A stretch of DNA of 64,000 nt from Saxidomus purpurata (GCA_022818135.1 JAFMSR010000014.1:39761708-39825707), one strand, 5' to 3'; counted from the first letter of the stretch, positions 46,441 through 58,379 are shown. A program made the numbers and translations. Notes: generated by a model not told the origin, from the letters alone.

Positions 46441-48174
46441 ATCCTCTCAACATAGACAAGGTGTTAAAAATTTTCAACCTACATATTCGCAATATAAATT
46501 ACGTGTTATGTGTGAAACGTCAGAAAACGTCATCTGTGCAAACAACAACATATCATAAAATCCGGTAAAAAGACATTACAAGACGTTCGACTTGGATGAA
46601 AAATGTTCTACATCTTAATATAAAACTGTTCCGGCCTTGACATTCATACGTAACAATACAATCATTCCCATTTCGTAAGAGCAGCTATAATAAGTGCTTT
46701 CTGCTTCTGTCTGGAATTTCAGCTTAAAAGTTTGAGAAGAGTCGTGCTAGTGTCTACAAACCATGTAATTTCAACTTATTATGTGAACAAAATTAGCATC
46801 CTGATACGTGCCTCCAGTCATATTAGCCGATAATTATGGCCAAAAACAACCGACATTACTTGTCAGCTACTTATATGATAGAAGTATTTATCCGAATTGG
46901 GGTGTAGTCAGCTTCATGTTGTGTCGCTAGAAATTGCTGATACTGTCCTCTGTAGCCTTGGTATCTGTCTAGTTTAGACTTTGAGATCATAACAATGTCC
47001 GTATTTCGCGGAGACAAAAATGTTTACATAGTGAGTCCTACAGAAATATGTAATCAAAAAGTCATTTGATTTGCTTTAGTATTCGGGTGCTAGTCCATAG
47101 GCTTAAATATATGTCTTATGTATTTAACATCGACTTATATAAGTAGACAAGTAGATACACAAAAGCTAATGATCATGAACATTCAGCCACAGATAATACC
47201 ATGTCATGAATGATGTTTAAATGATATCAAAACATTATACGCATAAACAAATCATTAATCCGTAAACTACGCATTTAATTGTAACGTAGGTTTCGTTGTC
47301 TTTCTTTTTTCGTACATCATGTACTTTTTCAAATTATTTGTGATAATTGTTAAATCTATTTTTAAAATATATCCTAAGTAATTTGTTCATATTTTCTAAT
47401 TGACTACTGAATATCATAAACAAAATAAAGATATAATAACAAAACAGATATTAAACTCTATAATCCCCAGTTCGCAGTTTTTATTGAGGAAAGCGGCCAA
47501 AACAAACAGGACAGAACCTTTTGCATAGCATAACAATAATTGTAAATCACCATAATTTTCAAAAGAATAAAAGCTTGACTAGAATGTTGTTGATATACAC
47601 TTTTATTAATGTTTGGAATTGTTTGGCCACGGCTTCAATTCGGGCTGCCGACAAAACATTTTTGGCTCGCCCTCAAACAAATAAATCATCACATCATTAA
47701 ATCAAATAAAACATCAATTCAACATTACAAGATATAGTCATAAATCACATCAAATAATATAAGCAACAACCAAAATGTGTTGCATGTATTTGAGAGCAAT
47801 CCTGGCTACCAGAAATAGAACTCTGAAACATTATTTGAAGATTAGTATTTCGCTGGTGCCAAATGACCGAGACATGCCTAGGTACCCAATGAGGGACCCA
47901 GCATATAAACGGTCACCGCCAACGAAGTTTATAATCTGCAGTCGGTAGAACATGACCCTTTTGACAGTTTAAAGACAGGTTGATTTGTGGTGTGGATTTA
48001 TAGTATTCAGTTTCCATCTTACTTCTTTGTACAAATGGACGCACGGTCATTCTGTTCAATACTGATCATTAGTGCAAAATGGGTTGCATTTTTAAGTTGT
48101 ATCGTGAGTACAGAATATCCCATATGGAAATTAAATCCGAGATAGTTCAAGATAAAGACAATGTATCAGTAAGA
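46441..48174. other. No gene seen
   Basis: AT-rich. Nothing recognised apart from a GC-richer patch near 47630-47680 (GGCCACGGCTTCAATTCGGG). Confidence 0.5.
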
Positions 48175-48255
48175 GACACAAGGTCTTTGCAAGTTCGCCA
48201 GGGGAGAAATCCCACGGTCGACTGGGAAAAACATACGATCTAAACAACAACAGAG
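48175..48255 (+). repeat. Short paralogous block G, copy 1
   Basis: AAGGTCTTTGCAAGTTCGCC, AGGGGAGAAATCCCACGG and TCGACTGGGAAA match 61090-61165 (GGGTCTTGGCAAGTTCACCA, GGTGAGATATCCCAGGG, TCGGCCGGGA). Confidence 0.5.
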
Positions 48256-48779
48256 ACACACTTTATTTCTAATTTGTACGGTCTACAGCACCGTTCATTA
48301 GTTGTGTTAGTGGCGAAATTGTATATTTCTAGCCTAATAACCACTAGAACATAATAGTGCTCAAGTGAATGATATAATTTACTAGACCAAAGTGGACTTT
48401 AATCTGTTGCCAACCTGCTATTCTTACTATACAAGTGAAGCCTTTCATTGCTCACAGCGCTTTGATATCATTGACCTAGTATACTTAAAATACGAATGCT
48501 GATGAAATGCTAAACAAAGAAACGTATAAAGACTTCTTGATTGTGTATTTATGTAAAAGGAAAATCGGCAATTATGCATCTATCTATATATTGCAATAAT
48601 ATCTTCATATTTTTCACTTTCACACAAAATACTTGTAAAATTCTAACTATAGAGAAGAACAACAAAATACGGATACACATCCCACCATTAGTGATTTGCA
48701 TGTGCATCCCATATCACCTTATTATTTGCCATGAAGAACGCTGATCAGAAGTCAATACTGTATGTTCCCCAAAGCATTC

Positions 48780-49555
48780 TTCAAAAATCGGACGTAAATA
48801 GGAATCCTTCTACTATTTCTACAAGACCGTTGCTATATTCTCTTAGTCTAAAACTGGGACTGATTATCTAATATGACCTTAATACAAAAAAGCTAACAGC
48901 TGGAAACGAGTGTCTTTCAGTCGCAATTTACTGTGACAGTTCTGATGTATCACTTGATTTTGACGCCGACAGACCATCCCATTGAGCAATTCATTTAAGA
49001 AAACGTACCAGCCTAAAGATAAACAAGAGTTCGCACGAATGCTTTCTGAAGCTAATGGGGGTAAATGATAGCAAATGGTGTAATTAATGCCACTTGGGAG
49101 GATGTTCTATTCGAATCTTTTAAAACGATGGATGTAAGTTATAGATTCATTACCAAGCGAAATCTATTTACATTTCCTTCTTCAGTATTTACTTCTCGTT
49201 CCACTGTTTAGATATATCAACGTCACCGTTTTTCAATTTTCTCATTTCTACATATTTGTACTTGTCTTAAATAGGAAATGTGTCTAATAATAGTGCTAGT
49301 ATCCAGATACTGAAGATATTTATGGAAAAAAACACATTCATTAATATGTTATCCAAACGAGCTAAAGAAAATGTAATAAAACATTTTAACCTCTTTTATT
49401 TGCTAAATGTGTTCGAACTGACAAGCGGACATCGCCAAAACTATTGCCCTAACTTTTCGGCCAGGGACTTTGCCTTATTTTCTGGAATGTCTCTATATTT
49501 AATATGTATTTCATGTCGTTATACTCGGTATAAATATCCTACACACTTGCTACTT
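48780..49555 (+). repeat. Paralogous non-coding block A, copy 1
   Basis: Collinear with 58380-59249: CATTGCTAT/GTTGCTATATTCTCTTAGTCT, AGTGTCTTTCAGTCGCAATTT, GACAGACCATCCCATTGAGC, AATTCATTTAAGAAAACGTAC, ATGGTGTAATTAATGCCACTT. A shorter third relative is at 60040-60310. A 100-codon open frame at 49280-49582 is not maintained in the partner. Confidence 0.65.
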
Positions 49556-49660
49556 TTATATTTCCGCAGAAGACAGCGGTAGTAAATAAAAAAGCACGAT
49601 GCTATTGTCATGATCTCGTTACGTTTTATGAGCGAGTGGGTGGCAGAAGGAGGTAGACAC
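49556..49660 (+). other. Conserved ~100-bp core B, copy 1
   Basis: TTCCGCAGAAGACAGCGGTA, GCACGATGCTATTGTCATG, ATCTCGTTACGTTTTATG and GTGGCAGAAGGAGGTAGACA match 59250-59350 at roughly 85-88 percent by eye, clearly better than the flanking block A. A trace (ACGAGTAGGTGGCA) is at about 62638. It has no conserved frame, so a regulatory element or non-coding RNA segment is possible. Confidence 0.55.
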
Positions 49661-50249
49661 TCTTAACAAGGACATAACGACTTTCTTTACAGTGACTTCA
49701 TGATTTCAGTGCACGTAAAAAAACTCTTAAGTGATTCGTGATTGTGTGGTAGACACTTAGGTACAAATGTTTCTTAGGTATTTGAAACACATAATTGCAT
49801 ATGCACAATGTACCTTTAGAACCATTGACCATAACTGTGCAAAAAATATTTATTTCAAATTGAGTTTCGATACTAAAAAGCGTCTTATTTGCAACGTCTG
49901 AAGGTGTTTCTTTAGTCCCATGGTAGTATTTTCGTTCGTACTGAATTTACTGAAATGTTTTCAATGCTAATTTTCAAATCACGATCTACAAATTATAGAT
50001 TGATGTCTCTTGTGTATTTCATTGGACATAACAAAGATGTCTTTAATTAAATTGATCAAAGGGGAGTTAACTGTACCAAATATTTGTCAAACAGATTGAC
50101 TTTCAACTTGAAAATACTTTGAAATTTATACCACCACAACTGTGAGAGAAAAACATTTTGGACTAAACGTCAAAAGAAGTACTTTTTATAACTGTTTTTG
50201 TCAAAGAATGTCACGAAATATAATAATATTTACGTAGCAACTATTGGCA
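49661..50249. other. No gene seen
   Basis: AT-rich spacer. Confidence 0.5.
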
Positions 50250-50940
50250 CAATTATCATGCAATGATTACATATTACAAAATGGCGATTAACGTGTTGCA
50301 ACTTTATGCATATATTGATACAACGAATAACCGTACATGCGGTAGCAGTGTCATACTTGCAGCCGATTACACAATGTAATTCGACCATTCTTCGAGTAGA
50401 AATAACATTTTGTGAAAGTATAATGAGCGGATTATGTAATACGTTTCAGCTTAGAATAACTTATTTTGCAATTCAGCGTAAAACCTGAGGAAGAATTAAT
50501 CCATTTGTTTTATTGTTTTATGTGGACTATTTACTAATTGGCAACACTACTGAGAGTCTACACGCCTCAAAATGTAATAAATATTCAGCTAAACTACAGG
50601 AACAATTGTTAATTACTTCTCATAACTTACGTTAAATATCAATCAAGCAATTTTGCTTTCTAGTTTCATTAGTTTAATGTTAGCAGTTTGCTTATTTCAC
50701 CGTGTGACACTTGTACTCCGGTATTATTTCCTGTACATATTGTCATATTTTCAAGAAAAGGGAAAAAGAATCAGTTAGTGATTAAATGTAAACTGTCAGC
50801 TTTTTGTTGTAGAATGTGTCTTCCCATTGTAATTATGTATTAGTGTATAAGACGTATGACCTTTCACCTTGTTTCTCAAGAATGAATATTGATAACTTCA
50901 AAGGATACAAACGAAGGAAAAAGAAACATTTTTCTGTTCT
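50250..50940 (+). repeat. Paralogous non-coding block, partner of 41340-42470
   Basis: See the partner for the matched motifs. The end (50719-50925) also contains block C copy 5: AAGACGTATGACC, TTTCTCAAGAATGAATATTG. Confidence 0.55.
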
Positions 50941-51717
50941 ATCATTTTCATACATTTTCTAATTTTTTAAACACCTATTGCACTAACTATTTAATTTGTC
51001 TTTACATATCTTCTTACATTTAAAAAATAACTTTGATAACTACTAGTACTTTACACAGATATTTGTATTACAATTAAAGAAAAGCAAGTTGCACTTCGTA
51101 AATTTTTAATCAACGATTCTTTCAGCTGCATGGTCTCAAAACGAAAAAGTTGTCGGTTTCTTTTGACGTCTTTCATGTGATCGGCCCTGTTTTAATTTGA
51201 TTAGGAAGCCTTTCGGGATTTACTTACAATTCGTTATACTTTGTAGCTTTAGTCAATCAAAAGTGTACCATGATATCATGTTTATTTTATTCCGAATTTG
51301 GTATGCTAGATTGAATTCTATGACAATACTTACCTACAAGATATAAACAACAATGTATGGCCTAGACGTATTTTGTGTAAAACTCGATCACATTAGACAA
51401 AGGTTAGATATTTGCATGACGCAAGCTGTGAACGAGAAGGCCACTGTTTTCATACACCGAAAGTCTTGCATTTTGGTTAGACATTTGAAAGGAAAATGTT
51501 GCGGAAGAGTAGTGTTGAAGTACTACCAAGGCAATTATCTAAATGATTGAGTAATATTTTTCAATATAAGTTTGTATCTACAAATAAATGCTCTCTGTGA
51601 TCATATTAAATGCGTGTGCATTATTAGTTATATGGAATTTTGTCGTGAACATCTCGATATGTATACTATTTGCACTGTATGTCGCCGGAGCCGTTAAACG
51701 AGAGTGACATATTGTGT
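50941..51717. other. No gene seen
   Basis: A 65-codon frame at 51353-51550 starts with ATG and has Cys and basic residues, but no recognisable domain. Confidence 0.45.
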
Positions 51718-51949
51718 GAACAAGAGGGCCATGATGGCCCTGTATCGCTCACCTGTCTACCATTGGCAAAAATAAAAGGTTATTAATAGCAGAAAGGATC
51801 AATTTTTACCTTTGGCTCATGATATCCTCTTAATAAGCTTATGTAAAATCAAAAGATCCACCCCCCCCCCCGGTCATGATTTGAACAATCTTGGTAGAGA
51901 GTCAATTATTGCCACATGCTGAATATCTAAGTTCTAGGCCTCATTATTT

Positions 51950-52390
51950 TGCTGTCTGATCATGATCTGCACTGTTGGCTATTCATTGTTTTGCTGTCTG
52001 ATCATAATCTGCACTGTAAGCTATTCATTGTATGCTGGCTGGTCATGATCTGCACTGTCAGCTATTTATTTTTTTCTGTTTGATCATGATCTGCACTGTT
52101 TGCTATTCATTGTTTTGCTGTCTGATCATGATCTGCACTTTCATTATTTAGCTGTCTGATCATGGTCTGCACTGTTTGCTATGCATTATTTTGCTGTCTG
52201 ATCATGATCTGCACTTTCATTATTTTGTTGTCTGATCATGATCTGCATTGTAAGCTATTCATTATTTTGCTGTCTGATCATGATCTGCACTGTAAGCTAT
52301 TCATTAGTTTGCTGTCTGATCATGATCTACACTGTAAGCTATTCATTATTTTCCTGTCTGATCATGATCTGCACTGTGAGCTGTTCATTT
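51950..52390 (+). repeat. 42-bp tandem array
   Basis: Marker TGATCATGATCTGCACTGT at about 51957, 51999, 52040, 52081, 52123, 52157, 52199, 52233, 52275, 52317 and 52359. Spacing is mostly 42, with two units of 34. Because 42 is 14 codons, one plus-strand frame (52162-52422) shows a regular LSDHDLHCKLFII repeat; the 34-bp units break it elsewhere, so it is probably not coding. Confidence 0.9.
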
Positions 52391-52980
52391 TTTTTAATAA
52401 TTTATGGTACTTTCCAAAGTGATAGATGGAAGAGTAAGTCTTGTGATGTGAATGCAAAAATTACAACTACATTCTTTAACATGGAAGTTCAACTAGGGGT
52501 CAAGAACATGTATTGCATCATCGCTATTTAAAACTTTATAAGTGCCAATTTTAGGCCAGAGTTTTTATATTGCTTGGTTTATGGGAAGTTTTCTAAAATG
52601 TTGAGTATGAAGGACTTTTCCTACTGTATTGAACAGAGCACATATTGAACATCAGTCTACTGCACCTGTCAATAATCGTCATTTTCGAACAAAATAAACA
52701 CTTTAAAATAATTACTTTCAATTATATATCCCTACTATTCTGACATTTCATTAACTAGTCTGTGAAGTCGGAACAGCGGAAATAATACAAATAAAATATC
52801 AGTTCATAATATCATTGTTATTCATAGGACAGGCAGTCGCATAAACCAAGAGATATAAAAACTCTGGCCTTACCATAGAGAGATCCAAGATGTGTACTGA
52901 TTACAAATCAATCTTATGGTGTTAAAATACTGCAATAAAATTAGCAAATGAGGTGTTCAATAAACAACACACTATTAAAA
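52391..52980. other. Unique sequence inside composite repeat e
   Basis: No repeat or gene recognised between the two tandem arrays. Confidence 0.4.
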
Positions 52981-53412
52981 CTAGAAATCATCAAAACAAC
53001 CTTTCTGACAAATTTCAAGGATATCTGGGCTGAAAATGTAACATCTACAGTGTTAACAAGGTTTTTCCATATTTGGGCTGTGACCTAGTTTTTGACCCCA
53101 GATGACCCATATTCGAACTTGGGCTAGAAATCATCTTAACAACCTTTCTGACAAATTTCCAGGATATTTGGGCTGAAAATGTTACCTTAGAGTGTTAACA
53201 AGGTTTTTCCATATTTGGGCTGTGTGACCTAGTTTTTGACCCCAGGTGACCCATATTAAAACTTGAGCTAGAAATCAACCAAACAACCTTTCTGACAAAT
53301 TGCCAGGATATTTGGACTGAAACAGTAGCCTCTAGAGCCTTAACAAGATTTTTCTATTTTTGGGCTCTGTGACCTAGTTTTTGACCCCAGATGACCCATA
53401 TTCGAACTCGTC
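52981..53412 (+). repeat. 144-bp tandem array, three units
   Basis: CTAGAAATCA at 52981, 53124 and 53268. Each unit has ACAACCTTTCTGACAAATT, GGATAT(C/T)TGG(G/A)CTGAAA, GTTAACAAGGTTTTTCCAT, CCTAGTTTTTGACCCCAG and TGACCCATATTCGAACT. Similar in design to core repeats of known bivalve elements, by memory only. Confidence 0.85.
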
Positions 53413-53567
53413 CGAGTAATTACTGGGACAAACATCCTGACCAAGTTTCGTGACAATTGAGGAAAAAATGTGACCACTAGAGCGTTAACGAACTAAATGT
53501 GGACGGACGACGGACATTCATCGATCCTAATAGCTCACCCTGAGCCAGCTCAGGTGAGCTAAAAAAA

Positions 53568-54250
53568 GGGTACTATACCTGATGCATATAACAAAACTCC
53601 ACATAACGAATTTTACAAAACCGTGATTACCAGCATCAAGTCTAACTGATTTGTTGAATATTTAATATCTAACGTTTTATAATCACCGTGGAGTACCATA
53701 ATACTGTAAGAGATCATTTTAGGAGCATTCATTGCCAAGTGTCTGGTGACATCATTAGGTATATCATGGTTTTCAACTTTTATTATCGAAGTTTTACAGA
53801 TAAAAATTATGATAACTATAATTTCTGTATTAAGCAGTTTACTTTGATAGCATTATTCGTTTTTGAAGTAAAAATCAACAAGAATTATCATAAGCATTGT
53901 ACTTGAGCCATATTAATACCAGATGCCTATACCACCGCCATATTGTTTTTATTGTGGGTGACCAACGGGATAAATATGTACACGGCTTGAGATGTTTACA
54001 TCCAATACGTACACGCTTCGATTGACCAATCGGAAAACGATAATTTTTGGCAGCGGTATTATACAATGTATTATCCGTTTATGGGACGCAGGTATTCAGT
54101 GACGACAATAGCATATCACAAAAAAGTGAAAATGTCCAAAACTTCGCTCTTAATGAGCTATTACCATGCAAATACGTAGAGGTTATTAAACGGGGCAAGT
54201 GTGCATTTAGGCGATATTGTCCCGAGACTCATAATTATAGATCTACTATT
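53568..54250. other. No gene seen; CCAAT-containing patch
   Basis: TTGACCAATCGG near 54022 and ACCACCGCCATATTG near 53930 are GC-richer than the surroundings and could belong to a promoter, but no transcript start can be placed. Confidence 0.35.
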
Positions 54251-54403
54251 TCATAAAAATAAATACCATTGAATGAATATTTTATTATAAATCATACTAT
54301 CCACAAAAGCATACGTGTCAGTTTCCACATTTCGCTGCTTAATAAGCCTATGTAAATTCAATAAACGTTGAGATAGAGACTTCTGTTTCCTTTCGGCGGC
54401 CAT
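54251..54403 (-). CDS. Doubtful small ORF or first exon
   Basis: An ATG at 54403 in a strong context (AAAATGGCCGCC) opens 50 codons: a basic amphipathic start (MAAERKQKSLSQRLLNLHRL, then IKQRN) and a tail YNKIFIQWYLFL that looks like non-coding translation. The first 30 residues could be the start of a coding exon spliced onward on the minus strand; no donor site can be chosen with confidence. Function unknown. The frame is also open upstream of the ATG to about 54511. Could equally be chance. Confidence 0.2.
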   Translation of the reverse strand: MAAERKQKSLSQRLLNLHRLIKQRNVETDTYAFVDSMIYNKIFIQWYLFL

Positions 54404-54511
54404 TTTCCGTAAGTCTACGTTGTCAATTACGTCAACGTTTTCACGTGCTGACAATCTAGCGTTGCTGCACAGTTGACTGGAAAGAGCCTCAATACGAATT
54501 TTCTGGCACAC

Positions 54512-55421
54512 TAGCGTGATCGTTTTATCGGTCCATATAACCGAATATCAAGGCAAATTTGATACTATATAATTATAGTTACATATGCAATAATGGTTCT
54601 TATCTAATAATGTGCAACTTTTAAGGTGCTGGCCAACAGTTTATGGTAAAACAATTTAAATTTCCAGAGATATATCAAAACATATGTAGACATAAAATTA
54701 ATGCTAAAATTAACAACACAGCTGTTAATCAACATGATAGCAATAATTAAGTTATAAGAACAGGTGGCTCAACTCTTTTACCATATATTTATTATTTCTA
54801 TATATGTATTGTGTTATATATTGTGAATACTATGTAAATACAATATTTGCACTTAATACACATCTCTGTCTTGTAAAACACCGAAGAGTGAAAAGCTACT
54901 TTTCATTGGAGCTGATGTAATAAATGCTTTTTACATCCTTGTGACATTGAAATTTATATGTTAGGGAAAACAAATCTGGTCATTTACACAGGACATGCTA
55001 TTTCAACAAATTAGCAACCCTGACAATGAGGCATTTGTGTGCCTTCAGACATATGTGTCCATGAATATGGCGAATAACAACATTCGTACTGGGTAATTTT
55101 TGTGGCCATAGCCAGACATATCATTTATGTGAAATAAATTTTAGTCAGAATTGGCCGTAAACAGTCATCTATACATCAATATCTCGTTTCGCTTGTAATT
55201 GATACAGTATTCTGTTGTCTCGATGCAGACATAATTATTATCTGGTCGATGATCCTTGAAGAATACGCCTATGTCAGAATGTTAGATTTCAAAATTGGTG
55301 TACTTTCTTGAAGAGCCCACAAGCACGGATTACACAGCAAATAACTAAAATAAGAACTAATGGCCAAACGTTTTGGCCACAGAAAGACATGTTGATGTTA
55401 TTTACTTAGATTATGGCTAAT
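54512..55421. other. No gene seen
   Basis: AT-rich with no recognised feature. Confidence 0.5.
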
Positions 55422-55423
55422 TA

Positions 55424-55604
55424 CTGTAAATTGGGTAATATCGGCGATGACGTAATTTTCGCTTATTTAAAAATCTCGCGAATGATTTATTTCTCATGAT
55501 TTATTATTTTATAGCCCTCTTTTTGCGAATTTGAAATTTGCAAATAACTCTCCCTTCACACAAATTGCGAAATTTTATTTGCGCGAAAATTACCCAGTTT
55601 AAAG
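55424..55604. mobile_element. TA-flanked MITE, CTGTAAATTGGGTAAT family
   Basis: Left end CTGTAAATTGGGTAAT and right end ATTACCCAGTTTAAAG are imperfect inverted copies; TA lies on both sides (55422-55423, 55605-55606). ATTTTCGC near the left end is mirrored by GCGCGAAAATT near the right. The interior has palindromic TTTGCGAATTTGAAATTTGC. Non-coding. Confidence 0.65.
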
Positions 55605-55606
55605 TA

Positions 55607-56591
55607 TACTTAAAGGTCTAACATATACATCTCCGCGTCAATAACTAGGCACTTAATTGTAGCATGTATGTTCTGTTTAGACGTTTTTACTTATTATCTG
55701 TTTATTTCAGTTAAAGTGTTGAGAACACATTGCTCCAAACGTTATGTTTTGAAATAAAGTTGATTTCTGTACATGAAAATATATTGTAGATCTCTTCATA
55801 AAATCATGTTTATAACCTCTAATATCATAATTTCACTGTTAATGATCTGCAGCAGGAAGGAAATGATACCATTTCGATTGTTTTAACAAGTTTTCATTTG
55901 TTGAATAGATCTAATGTTCATCCAATTTCTTTTCTTCACATTTCAAGGAACGGTAACTCAGTTCTTTGCCGATCATCAACTCAAAAATAATAGTATTGTG
56001 ACGTTTAGCTGTTTATGGTGGATGTTCCATACGACCATGTGATCGGATAAAGTTATATATGAAATTATGCAAGTTACAGAGACATCCGTCATTGTTTTGC
56101 CTGTCGGGTGTATAGCAACGACACATGGGACCTCGATCTTGTCAGAAAGACCATTACTTATAGTAGTGATATATCAACCTGTAAGCATTTGATAACCAGT
56201 CTAAGGTGTTACCACTGATCAATCGAGCCGCTCAACATCAGTGCTGAACTGAACAATAAAATTGACTAGTTCATTCCTTCATATTTACTGACAGGTAAGT
56301 CAGCCTATCTACACATTTAAAGCTCCCTAATACACGTTTTAAATGAACGTTCACATAATGATGTACAACTAGACCTACGTTGATACAATCCATAACGATT
56401 GTGTATTAATTTTATTTTATTTGAACGTCAACAAATACATTAAAGTGACAATATCTTGTATAACCGTCCCTTTTTCCGTATGACAAACGCAGTATATTTT
56501 CATGCTTAAATCGCAAGTGAAATTTTGTTATCTCTTATGTCAAACCATACAAAAACATCGTTATCTACACCGACCAAACATGAAAACTTTT
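55607..56591. other. No gene seen
   Basis: AT-rich with no recognised feature. Confidence 0.5.
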
Positions 56592-57114
56592 CAGGTTTAT
56601 AATATGTTTTACTATGCATGAGAAAGAAACACCAATACCGCACAATGCAGGAGGTAGAATTCAATTATTTGTAAGAATAATAAATTTTATCAGTATATAA
56701 AAAAAAAAATTAAAAATCATCACAGAAGCTTTCAGATATAAGGTCATAAATTCACCTATATATTCAATTCAAAGGGAGGTTATTTAAGAATTTGAATCTT
56801 TGGAGTCTCAACGCTTTTGCATTATGTTTTCATAAAACATTGTTGAGTTTTCAAGTCTTGACATTAGTTTCTCTCAACTCACAGCAAAAAGAATATTTTG
56901 TCTTAACAACCAATTTTGTTTTTAATAAACTGTCTGTTTTCACTATATGAGTTATCTCCCTTTTATGCATGATAAATGACTTTAACTTTTAGGCCTATTA
57001 CCGCCTTTGTTATTTGTCTTATTTTATAGAGTCAGAGTGAAATACATTGATTTAATATTGTGTTAAATATTTGTATAATAAAAGTGTAAAGTTTTCATTC
57101 TGGGTGAGTGTAGT
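56592..57114 (-). repeat. Dispersed repeat, inverted partner of 30161-30699
   Basis: Reverse complement of the 30.2-kb copy along its whole length, from CAGGTTTATAATATG to CATTCTGGGTGAGTGTAGT. It has its own small indels, for example an A-run at 56699-56709. Confidence 0.75.
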
Positions 57115-57306
57115 AAACTATTATCCCTGCTTTATTTGCTATGAAAGACGCATACTTTATCGAGAAACTGAAAAATGACACTGTAAACGCATTTCAGGAA
57201 AAGCCAATATGATACTTTTAAAAGGAGTTGAAGGTGTTTCACAGACGCCAAGAAAGTTTATAGTTATATTATACCAAGATTTAACAGATTGAAGTGCTTT
57301 TAATTA

Positions 57307-57483
57307 AGAAATAATAAATGCCTCCCTGTATTTTATCGTTGAATAAAATATAGTCAGGAATTTGGATGCGTAGTAATTAAATCACGAGTGCGTAGCACGA
57401 GTGATTTAATTATTCGCATGCAAATGATTAACTGTATTTTATTCAACGATAAAATATAGGGAACAATTTATTATTTCAATTCT
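57307..57483. repeat. ~175-bp imperfect palindrome
   Basis: TATTTTATCGTTGAATAAAA at 57328 is mirrored by TTTTATTCAACGATAAAATA at 57436; the symmetry centre is at about 57392-57396 in ATCACGAGTGCGTAGCACGAG. Outer parts (AATAATAAAT / ATTTATTATT) also pair. Foldback or MITE-like. A related hairpin, CTGTATTTTATCG then TAAAATAAAATACAG, is at 57638-57665, next to a second small one at 57667-57695. Confidence 0.75.
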
Positions 57484-58379
57484 AACACGTTATTTTCTTT
57501 GAAAACAATCCCGAACTTTATTTAACGCGTAGTAGTACACCATTGTAACCTTAAAACGCGAGATACGATTGGACGCGCTTGTTTACATACGTCACGTCGT
57601 TACGTCATTTACCGCACGTCGTCCTTGGAAAAACGTGCTGTATTTTATCGTAAAATAAAATACAGGCTTTTCCCTATATGTTTATATAGGAAAAGCAGCC
57701 GCTTGTGTTAGAATATTTGATAAAGTCAAATACAGAATTAGAAAACAGTGCCTTTTTGACGAGGAACATCAAAATGGATGTACAAACAACAATAAGGAGA
57801 ATATATTCAAGATAAAGTGTCACGCCGAGAAACTGTAACAATTAAAGCGACCACTGTCTTTAAGTCAACTAACAATTTAATGCGACATAAACGAAATAAT
57901 TTCTGGCTCATATGAACAACTTGGGATGAGACAGTTAGTAAAAGTGGCTCAGGAGCTTTAGTGACCATTTATCGACACTTTTGAAAACAAAGAATCAGAC
58001 GCTTGCCGTATCGCAAGTGTATATGTCTATCTCCGTATATACATTAATTTTAAAGATGAGGATAGTTCAGATATATTTATGTATAAGCATTTTAGCGGAT
58101 AATGAGCAATTTTTACTTTCATATAGAAAATATATCATTTTGCAAAGTTTTATGTTTGTAAAGCACTAAAAAAAATATTAGTTTCAAAACACGACGAGAT
58201 CCGAGTTTCAAAATATTTTATACACGGGTACCTATCCATTCATACTGAATTCGAGTATGTGATTTTCGCTGTCACCCGATTTTAGCCAAGGAAAAGACGA
58301 AAGTCAATACCCAATTTGGAAAAAATTTATGATCTACGAAGAAATCATCAGAAATTCCACGAGTAAATAAATCTCTCTC
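57484..58379. other. No gene; small hairpins
   Basis: Apart from the hairpins at 57638-57695 nothing is recognised. A CpG-richer patch (ACGTCACGTCGTTACGTCAT) is at about 57590-57610. Confidence 0.45.

Larger units (their letters stand above)
51718..53567 (+). repeat. GGACGG-type repeat, composite copy e
   Basis: Starts AACAAGAGGGCCATGATGGC then CCTGTATCGCTCACCTG; ends GGACGGACGACGGACATTC and a clear hairpin AGCTCACCCTGAGCC / AGCTCAGGTGAGCT followed by AAAAAAAGG. Between the ends lie a 42-bp tandem array (51950-52390), non-repeated sequence, and a different 144-bp tandem array (52981-53412). So the same ends enclose different bodies here and at 27990. Confidence 0.75.

Noticed and set aside
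49280..49582. 100-codon open frame in block A
   Set aside because: Not kept open in the paralogous block at 58.9-59.3 kb, and no domain recognised.
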